From Candidatus Nomurabacteria bacterium (GTDB taxonomy: Bacteria; Patescibacteriota; Minisyncoccia; Phycocordibacterales; PALSA-1337): DNA of 5,855 bases. The notes below the pieces were generated by a model. It was not told the DNA's origin, did no database searches, and was given only the letters and a program-made list of their open reading frames with translations. Position 1 is the stretch's first letter. Each line of letters begins with the position of its first letter. Location of the stretch: NCBI GenBank assembly GCA_943355185.1, contig CALREM010000021.1, positions 1 to 5,855 of the forward strand. Reading direction: 5' to 3'. A program made the position numbers and the translations under genes. Below are positions 1-4,652 of this stretch, in pieces.

Positions 1-204
1 TTGGCTACAGGTCTCTTTGTTTCATATTTTATTGGAGATAGTATATTGATTAGTGGTTTACGAAATGAGAAAAAGATTCATGAGAAGACAGAAAAAGAGA
101 TAAAAGAAGAAGAAGCAACCTTGAAAGATATAAAAAACGTTGTAGATGAGCTAAAAGAGGAGGTTCACATAATAAAAGAGACTATTGAACATGAAAATAA
201 ATAA
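1..204 (+). CDS. C-terminal part of a small membrane/coiled-coil protein (5' end cut by window)
   Basis: The frame is open from the first base of the window to a TAA at 202-204, giving 67 residues. The TTG at base 1 could serve as a start, but it is more likely an internal leucine of a longer gene cut by the window edge. The first ~20 residues are hydrophobic (LFVSYFIGDSILISG) and look like the end of a membrane segment. The remaining ~45 residues are strongly charged, rich in Lys and Glu with hydrophobic residues at heptad-like spacing, typical of an alpha-helical coiled coil. I do not recognise the family and no function can be assigned. Its last 14 bases overlap the start of the next gene, so the two are probably co-transcribed and translationally coupled. 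It is probably real, because the overlap and strand fit an operon, but its identity is unknown. Confidence 0.55.
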   Translation: MATGLFVSYFIGDSILISGLRNEKKIHEKTEKEIKEEEATLKDIKNVVDELKEEVHIIKETIEHENK

Positions 205-1564
205 ATCACCGTGGATCCATCAACTCGATCATACTCGTAAAAGCTCAGTTCTTTCGACTGATCTTGATACGGATATTGCGATTATTGGGGCAGGGATTGC
301 AGGGATTTCCACAGCGTTCTTTCTTTTGAAGTATACGAAGTATCGGGCAGTCATATTTGAGCAAGGGAAGCTCGCCCACGGGGCTACAGGGCACAATGCA
401 GGGCAGGTCGTGGCACGCTTCGAGCGGCCATTGTATGAATTGGTTGAAGAGTTTGGCCTTGAAAAGACCAAAAAGGCTCTTCAGGATTTACGTTCCAGTT
501 GGGTATTATTGGATGAGATGTACACAGATGCCAATTTGAGTATCCTTTTTTCACGTGTAAGTGGTGTTCGAGGCTTTTCTGATCTTAATCAGGTGCTAGG
601 GACTTTAAAGGATTTGGAAATTGAACATATTGCAGGGTTAAATCCAAATAAGATGCTCATTCAGGATAAGGCCCCATTTCGTGGGTTATTGCCGAAAGCA
701 TATGAAAATCTATTTGAGTTCGTTTCACATGAAGAAATACTCAAAAAATTAGAAACAGACAACAAAGATTTCCATGCCGTGGTTATAGATCAGGCTGCAT
801 GTATTAATTCCGCCTTGTTTTGTCAGGAAGTGGCAGGATATCTTCTGAAAAAGTTTCCGGACCGATTTTTTATTTATGAAAATACTCATATTATAAAGAC
901 AGTTCTTAAGCAAAATCATGTATTACTGGATGCGGGTAAACATACAGTGCACGCACATAAAGTTGTTTTGTGTACAAATGGTTTCGAAAAACTCGATATT
1001 CTCAATGAAAGCGGCCTCGAGGTCGATAAAAGGTTTCATCATAATGTCATTGGGAAAGTGGGGTATATGTCCGGATACTTGGAAAATCTCAATAAGGCTG
1101 GTGCTGCAATTGCGTATTATACAAAGGATTCAGATCCTGCTCATGATGATCCTTATTACTACCTCACTCGACGTCCGCATGAAATGGGAGACGAGAAACA
1201 CAATCTCGTTTGTGTAGGGGGGCCAGAGGTGGCGATTAACGATAGGGAAGAGTATCTTAATGATTATGATTATCCCGATAAGATCCCGGGAGATATCGAT
1301 GCATTTATAAAGAAAGTCTATGATCCAGATCCAAATCGTAAAATTGATTATCAATTTACCTGGCACGGTCTGATGGGGTATACACCAAATCGTGTGCGTT
1401 TGATTGGTGCAGAACCAAAGAATTCAGTACTTCTGTACAATCTCGGATGTAATGGCATCGGTATTATTCCATCGATCTTTGGTGGCAGAAAAATCGCACG
1501 TATCATAGCAGGGGAGAAGCTCGAGGAATCAATCTTTGATCCAAGGGTTGATGCTAAGTCTTAG
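191..1564 (+). CDS. FAD-dependent oxidoreductase, DAO (D-amino-acid oxidase-like) family
   Basis: A 457-residue flavoprotein. Near the N terminus is a Rossmann dinucleotide-binding motif, GAGIAG at residues 33-38, after the beta strand DIAII. The acidic residue expected to hold the FAD ribose is at about E57 (VIFEQG). The family's second FAD-contact motif appears as GATGHNAGQ at 64-72, where relatives usually have GASGRNGG. A C-terminal FAD-binding segment, NLGCNGIGIIPSIFGG, lies around 417-432, followed by the usual final helix (ARIIAGEK). The overall plan matches glycine/sarcosine and gamma-glutamylputrescine oxidases (PF01266), which oxidise a C-N bond and pass electrons to oxygen or another acceptor. 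The substrate cannot be read from the sequence. There is no signal peptide, so the protein is probably cytoplasmic. I chose the ATG at 191; an in-frame TTG at 185 is possible. The only AGGAGG upstream (158-163) is too distant, so coupling to the overlapping upstream frame is likely. Confidence 0.85.
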   Translation: MKINKSPWIHQLDHTRKSSVLSTDLDTDIAIIGAGIAGISTAFFLLKYTKYRAVIFEQGKLAHGATGHNAGQVVARFERPLYELVEEFGLEKTKKALQDLRSSWVLLDEMYTDANLSILFSRVSGVRGFSDLNQVLGTLKDLEIEHIAGLNPNKMLIQDKAPFRGLLPKAYENLFEFVSHEEILKKLETDNKDFHAVVIDQAACINSALFCQEVAGYLLKKFPDRFFIYENTHIIKTVLKQNHVLLDAGKHTVHAHKVVLCTNGFEKLDILNESGLEVDKRFHHNVIGKVGYMSGYLENLNKAGAAIAYYTKDSDPAHDDPYYYLTRRPHEMGDEKHNLVCVGGPEVAINDREEYLNDYDYPDKIPGDIDAFIKKVYDPDPNRKIDYQFTWHGLMGYTPNRVRLIGAEPKNSVLLYNLGCNGIGIIPSIFGGRKIARIIAGEKLEESIFDPRVDAKS

Positions 1565-1576
1565 TTAAGGTAGCAT
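1548..1576 (+). promoter_or_regulatory. Candidate promoter for tRNA-Gly
   Basis: TTGATG (1548-1553) and TAGCAT (1571-1576) are separated by exactly 17 bases, each matching 4 of 6 consensus sigma-70-type positions. The predicted start, near 1583, is 2-3 bases before the mature tRNA 5' end at 1586. The -35 box lies inside the last codons of the oxidoreductase gene. The match is moderate, and read-through transcription from upstream is the alternative. Confidence 0.45.
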
Positions 1577-1585
1577 AGGGGAATT

Positions 1586-1659
1586 GCGGGATTAGTTAAA
1601 TGGTATAATAACAGTTTTCCAAACTGTGGTTGGGAGTTCGATTCTCCCATCCCGCACCA
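1586..1659 (+). tRNA. tRNA-Gly (anticodon UCC), CCA encoded
   Basis: A complete cloverleaf can be folded by eye. The acceptor stem is GCGGGAT (1586-1592) with ATCCCGC (1649-1655). The D arm is GTTA (1595-1598) with TAAT (1606-1609), around a loop containing GG. The anticodon stem is ACAGT (1611-1615) with ACTGT (1623-1627), and the seven-base loop places TCC at 1618-1620. A four-base variable loop follows. The T stem is GGGAG (1632-1636) with CTCCC (1644-1648), around loop TTCGATT. The discriminator base is A1656 and CCA is encoded at 1657-1659. UCC reads glycine GGA (and, by wobble, GGG) codons. The gene starts 21 bases after the oxidoreductase stop and is followed by a strong terminator. 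Confidence 0.96.
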
Positions 1660-1682
1660 ACATCTAGTGAACCGAGAGTAAC

Positions 1683-1708
1683 AAAAAACCGCTTCACAGC
1701 GGTTTTTT
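1683..1708. terminator. Bidirectional rho-independent terminator between tRNA-Gly and HU
   Basis: A perfect inverted repeat: six A's plus CCGC(T) at 1683-1693 pair with (A)GCGG plus six T's at 1698-1708, around a four-base loop. The GC core flanked by an A-tract on one side and a T-tract on the other works in both directions. It ends the tRNA transcript rightward and the HU transcript leftward. Confidence 0.9.
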
Positions 1709-1741
1709 GTTTGAAAGTGGTTCTATAACTAACGTGGCGGT

Positions 1742-1785
1742 CGTCGACTCGTGAATTGGAGCTACGCTCCATTCACCTCGCGACG
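1742..1785. repeat. Long imperfect hairpin downstream of HU
   Basis: An inverted repeat. TGGAGC (1757-1762) pairs with GCTCCA (1766-1771) around a three-base loop. GTGAA (1751-1755) pairs with TTCAC (1772-1776) after a one-base bulge. CGTCG (1742-1746) pairs with CGACG (1781-1785) outside a small internal loop. It is not followed by a T-run on either strand, so it is not a standard terminator. It may be a REP-like palindrome or a structured 3' UTR element of the HU mRNA. Confidence 0.6.
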
Positions 1786-1786
1786 T

Positions 1787-1810
1787 AAATAGTCCTGGGG
1801 AGGACTATTT
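1787..1810. repeat. Perfect hairpin overlapping the HU stop codon
   Basis: AAATAGTCCT (1787-1796) pairs perfectly with AGGACTATTT (1801-1810) around a four-base loop. The HU stop codon (1805-1807, read on the minus strand) lies inside the right arm, so the hairpin would form at the very end of the HU reading frame. With only short AT-rich flanks it is a weak terminator candidate. mRNA 3' end protection or a secondary pause are alternatives. Confidence 0.65.
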
Positions 1811-2077
1811 AACCGCGTCCTTCAACGCCTTTGCTGCACGGAACTTTGGAACCTTCATAGCAGGGACCTTGATGGCTTCGCCTGTACGAGGATTACGAGC
1901 TTCACGAGCCGCACGTTGCTTGACTGAGAAGATACCAAGACCAGCGATAGAGATCTCATCGCCCTTCTTGAGAGTATCAATAATACTGTTAATGACTGTT
2001 TCAACTGTTTGCTCAGCTTGAACCTTGGTTCCGCCGAGGACTGCATGTACTGCGTCAACGATGCCTGCTTTGTTCAT
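1805..2077 (-). CDS. hup: DNA-binding protein HU (HU/IHF family)
   Basis: A 90-residue protein, the usual length for HU. HU is a small dimeric histone-like protein that bends and compacts DNA in the nucleoid and assists replication, recombination and repair. The start (MNKAGIVDAV) and dimerisation helices resemble other HU proteins. The family signature is present as GLGIF at 46-50, where most members have GFGxF. The beta-arm motif RNPRTGEAI spans 61-69, with the DNA-intercalating proline at 63. VPAMKVPKF and the closing helix (AAKALKDAV) complete the fold. HU is preferred over IHF because nothing distinguishes an IHF subunit and only one copy is present. The ATG at 2077 gives the standard N terminus. 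No Shine-Dalgarno sequence precedes it. It has its own promoter, although it follows rny on the same strand. Confidence 0.95.
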   Translation of the reverse strand: MNKAGIVDAVHAVLGGTKVQAEQTVETVINSIIDTLKKGDEISIAGLGIFSVKQRAAREARNPRTGEAIKVPAMKVPKFRAAKALKDAVK

Positions 2078-2085
2078 GATATATG

Positions 2086-2100
2086 TTATTAATTTAATAA
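2086..2100. repeat. AT-rich inverted repeat in the HU leader
   Basis: TTATTAA and TTAATAA form 7-base arms around one central base, 8 bases upstream of the HU ATG and just downstream of its predicted transcription start. It could be an operator or simply an unstructured AT-rich ribosome landing region. The all-AT composition makes chance occurrence fairly likely. Confidence 0.35.
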
Positions 2101-2112
2101 GTAACGACTCTA

Positions 2113-2140
2113 ATTATATAGTAAGCCATATTTTGAGCAA
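2113..2140 (-). promoter_or_regulatory. Promoter for HU
   Basis: On the minus strand, TTGCTC (2140-2135) and a perfect TATAAT (2118-2113) are separated by 16 bases. Transcription would start near 2106, giving a leader of about 29 bases without a Shine-Dalgarno sequence. This lets HU be expressed independently of rny upstream. Confidence 0.65.
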
Positions 2141-2194
2141 TAGGGCAGTACACATTGACAAAGGATAACTATCGTTGCTTTTTAAAGCACCTTT

Positions 2195-3724
2195 TTACCG
2201 AGCAAACTCAACAGAGCGTGTTTCACGAATGATTGTCACTTTGATTTCACCAGGATATTTGAGATCCTTTTCTATTTTCAGGGCTATATCACGTGCAAGA
2301 TTTTTTGATTCCAAATCACCTATTTCTTCTGGCTTTACGAAAATACGGATTTCACGGCCAGCTTGGAGAGCGTATGATTTTTCAATACCAGGAAAAGAAT
2401 TGGCCAAAGCCTCGAGATCACCAAGACGCTTGAGATAGTTCTCTACGTTATCGCGACGTGCACCAGGACGAGCGCCTGAGATTGCGTCAGCAGTCTGCAC
2501 AATACGAGATTCGATTGTTTCATAGGGATATTCCTCATGATGCGCTTGCATAGCTTTGATGATGTCTTCCGAAGCGCCGAATTTTTGTAATATGCGACGA
2601 CCGATTTCTACGTGAGTACCACTGACTTCATGATCGAGTGCCTTACCGAGGTCATGGAGAAGGGCGCCAGCTTTTGCAACTTGTACGTTTGCACCAAGCT
2701 CTTCGGCGATCATGCCGGCTATATGGGACATCTGGATCGAGTGTTGTAATACGTTCTGGCCGTAACTGGTACGGAAATGAAGTCTACCAAGAATAAGGAG
2801 AATACGTGGATCAAGTCCGAGTACGCCACATTCGTATGCAGCCGCATCACCTTTTTCTTTGATGGTTTTATTGATCTCTTGTTTTGCCTTTTCTATTGTC
2901 TGTTCGATCTTGGCTGGTTGGATACGACCATCTTTGATCAGTTCACGAAGTGCGATGGCTGCGACATGTCGGCGGACGGGATCAAATGAGGAAATGGTAA
3001 TAGCGCCAGGTGTATCGTCCACCATGACCTCGACACCACTCATACGCTCGAAAGCTTTGATGTTACGACCTTCTTTGCCGATGACCTTACCTTTTACGTC
3101 ATCACTTGGGATCTCGACAATAGTAGACATGACGTCCGATGCGACTGAAGAGGCGAGACGCTGGATAGATATAGCCAAAATATCCCGAGCTTTACGATCG
3201 AGCATCTCTTCGCCCTGAGTTTCGAGTTTATTCATACGAACAAGCAAATCTTCCTCGCTCTGTTTCTCCACGAGTGTAACGAGCTCTTTCTTGGCTTCAT
3301 CGGTAGAAAGACGGGCAGTTCGTTCGAGTACTTGGCGACGTTCGGTTTCGAGCTGTTCGGCGTGGTCACGAATCTGTTTGATTTCGTTTATCTTTTGTTT
3401 CACGATCTCGACCTCTTTATCGATATCGATTTGACGTCTATCCAAAAGATCCTCCTTTTTAATCAGGCGGTCTTCGGTTTGATGGACTTTGTCTTCTTTT
3501 TCTTTGATTTCTTGCTTGGCTCCATCTATTGTCTTGGTGGCTCTTGTCTCGGCATCGACAGTGATCTTTTTGGCTTCTTCCTTTGCGGCAAGAAGCATTT
3601 CTTTGATCTCGATTTCCATTGAACCTTTTTTACCCAATGAAATAATCAGTCGCAAATAATAACCAATAGCAATGCCTGCCATTCCAGCGATAGAAAGAAA
3701 GAGGGCGACGAGTTTTAAGGACAT
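2195..3724 (-). CDS. rny: Ribonuclease Y
   Basis: A 509-residue protein, close to the roughly 520 residues of Bacillus RNase Y. This membrane-anchored endoribonuclease begins mRNA decay. Domains in order: a single N-terminal membrane segment (about 4-30); a long charged coiled coil (about 38-180); a KH RNA-binding domain with IPSDDVKGKVIGKEGRNIK at 205-223, whose GxxG loop is GKEG at 216-219; and an HD phosphohydrolase domain. In the HD domain the metal-binding pair H357-D358 (LLHDLGKALDHE), H328, H395/H396 and D413 (TADAISGARPG) are all present, so the enzyme should be active. The C-terminal region ends with IIRETRSVEFAR, typical of the family. The ATG at 3724 places the membrane helix at the N terminus as expected. 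A weak purine stretch (AGGCGG), about 12 bases upstream, is a poor ribosome site. Confidence 0.97.
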   Translation of the reverse strand: MSLKLVALFLSIAGMAGIAIGYYLRLIISLGKKGSMEIEIKEMLLAAKEEAKKITVDAETRATKTIDGAKQEIKEKEDKVHQTEDRLIKKEDLLDRRQIDIDKEVEIVKQKINEIKQIRDHAEQLETERRQVLERTARLSTDEAKKELVTLVEKQSEEDLLVRMNKLETQGEEMLDRKARDILAISIQRLASSVASDVMSTIVEIPSDDVKGKVIGKEGRNIKAFERMSGVEVMVDDTPGAITISSFDPVRRHVAAIALRELIKDGRIQPAKIEQTIEKAKQEINKTIKEKGDAAAYECGVLGLDPRILLILGRLHFRTSYGQNVLQHSIQMSHIAGMIAEELGANVQVAKAGALLHDLGKALDHEVSGTHVEIGRRILQKFGASEDIIKAMQAHHEEYPYETIESRIVQTADAISGARPGARRDNVENYLKRLGDLEALANSFPGIEKSYALQAGREIRIFVKPEEIGDLESKNLARDIALKIEKDLKYPGEIKVTIIRETRSVEFAR

Positions 3725-3940
3725 ATGCGGTGTGACCCGCCTATCTAGGGACTACGATGGAATAACGTATGAGTTTTTACGGAGTTCAGAATGGATATGA
3801 AGGGAATAGGGAGTTGAACAGGAGGGGATATTCGGAAGAGCTGAAGTGGCAAAGAAATCATAGGTTTGGTTACGCAGTTCGTAAAAAGGGGTGTCAAAAT
3901 TAAAAATTACTAACGTCTGTATCATATAACACTATATCTT
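3725..3940. other. Divergent intergenic region, rny / clpP
   Basis: About 216 non-coding bases between the RNase Y start and the clpP promoter. I see no ORF with a convincing start. It contains a candidate rny promoter (3857-3885), a purine-rich stretch on the + strand (about 3781-3850), and an AT-rich dyad (ATATA-ACAC-TATAT, 3924-3937) next to the clpP -35 region. A small GCGG/CCGC dyad (3727-3740) lies just before the rny ATG. Confidence 0.5.
3857..3885 (-). promoter_or_regulatory. Candidate promoter for rny
   Basis: On the minus strand, TTTACG (3885-3880) and TATGAT (3862-3857) are separated by 17 bases, matching the consensus at 4 of 6 and 5 of 6 positions. Transcription would start near 3850, giving a 5' untranslated region of about 125 bases. 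A TTGACA on the same strand at 3897-3892 has no convincing -10 partner. Confidence 0.35.
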
Positions 3941-3969
3941 TTGTGTCCAGGACGTTGTTATGGTATAGT
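3941..3969 (+). promoter_or_regulatory. Candidate clpP promoter with extended -10, giving a leaderless mRNA
   Basis: TTGTGT (3941-3946) is followed after 17 bases by TATAGT (3964-3969). A TG one base upstream (3961-3962) makes an extended -10 element (TGgTATAGT). The predicted start, about seven bases past the -10 box, coincides with the A of the clpP ATG at 3976. There is no Shine-Dalgarno sequence before that ATG, which agrees with a leaderless transcript. Confidence 0.5.
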
Positions 3970-3975
3970 GCTTCC

Positions 3976-4557
3976 ATGCTTATACCAACCGTTATAGAAA
4001 AATCGAGTTTCGGTGAACGCGCCTACGATATATATTCACGCCTGTTAAAAGACGGTATCGTGTTTCTAGGGGGACCAATTGATGATCATATGGCAAATCT
4101 CATTATTGCTCAGTTGCTCTTTTTGCAATCCGAAGACCCAAAGAAAGAGATTTCACTCTATATCAATTCTGGCGGGGGACATGTACATGCGGGTATGGCA
4201 ATTATCGATACTATGCAACATATCAAAAATGACATCTCAACCGTTTGTGTTGGTATGGCAGCTTCGATGGCAGCGGTCATTCTATCTTGTGGTACCAAAG
4301 GCAAGAGGTATGCATTGCCAAATTCCGAAGTAATGATTCATCAGCCGAGCGGTGGAACAGAAGGTCAGGCTTCCGATATCGAGATTAGCGCGAAACACAT
4401 TCTGAAGATGCGTTCTACATTAAACAAGATGCTTGCAAAGAATACAGGACAGGCAGTTTCAAAAATTGAGAAAGATGTAGATCGTGATTTCTTTATGGAT
4501 GCCGAAGAGGCAAAGAAATACGGCATCGTCGATCAGGTAATGAGTGTGAAGAAATAA
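3976..4557 (+). CDS. clpP: ATP-dependent Clp protease proteolytic subunit ClpP
   Basis: A 193-residue serine peptidase subunit (family S14). ClpP forms two stacked heptameric rings and degrades unfolded proteins delivered by an AAA+ unfoldase such as ClpX, ClpC or ClpA. The catalytic triad is visible: S97 in GMAASMAA, H122 in MIHQPSGG and D171 in DVDRDFF. The N terminus [23 protein letters not shown] closely matches Bacillus ClpP without a long propeptide, which supports the ATG at 3976. A GTG at 3943 would add 11 residues that overlap the promoter and have no counterpart in the family. The oxyanion-hole loop reads [11 protein letters not shown] (63-73) where most ClpPs have INSPGGxxxAG, and the residue after S97-M98 is Ala rather than Gly. 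No unfoldase is encoded in the window. A shared terminator separates it from tig. Confidence 0.97.
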   Translation: MLIPTVIEKSSFGERAYDIYSRLLKDGIVFLGGPIDDHMANLIIAQLLFLQSEDPKKEISLYINSGGGHVHAGMAIIDTMQHIKNDISTVCVGMAASMAAVILSCGTKGKRYALPNSEVMIHQPSGGTEGQASDIEISAKHILKMRSTLNKMLAKNTGQAVSKIEKDVDRDFFMDAEEAKKYGIVDQVMSVKK

Positions 4558-4598
4558 GCGTTTCACGTTTCATTCCAAAATAAAACGAAAATGTTTCA

Positions 4599-4630
4599 CA
4601 AAAAGGCCATTTGTAAAGATGGCCTTTTTG
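4599..4630. terminator. Bidirectional terminator shared by clpP and tig
   Basis: A perfect 12-bp stem: CAAAAAGGCCAT (4599-4610) pairs with ATGGCCTTTTTG (4619-4630) around an eight-base loop. The GGCCAT core has an A-tract on one side and a T-tract on the other, so it can stop transcripts from both directions. It lies 41 bases after the clpP stop and 22 bases after the tig stop. Confidence 0.93.
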
Positions 4631-4652
4631 TTTACTCTTTTTATGTTAGTTT

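Noticed and set aside
2155..2183. Plus-strand TTGACA (2155-2160) as a promoter reading into rny antisense.
   Set aside because: There is no acceptable -10 box 16-18 bases downstream, and no gene lies on that strand.
2175..2190. Small palindrome TGCTTT-TT-AAAGCA after the rny stop as a terminator.
   Set aside because: The stem is short and AT-rich, and no T-run follows it on the minus strand. rny may simply read through into HU.
2859..3622. Plus-strand open frames inside rny, some hydrophobic-looking.
   Set aside because: They are antisense shadows of the Lys/Glu-rich coiled-coil and KH regions, with no starts or promoters and no recognisable domain.
3781..3835. Imperfect direct repeat beginning GGAGTT in the rny/clpP intergenic region.
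   Set aside because: The matches are short and gapped in a purine-rich stretch, so they are not distinguishable from low complexity.
3943..3975. Upstream GTG start for clpP adding 11 residues.
   Set aside because: The extra residues have no family counterpart, and the stretch coincides with a good -35 / extended -10 promoter. The ATG at 3976 reproduces the normal ClpP N terminus.
4559..4572. Tandem CGTTTCA repeat after the clpP stop.
   Set aside because: Only two seven-base copies; easily chance, and the real terminator lies just downstream.
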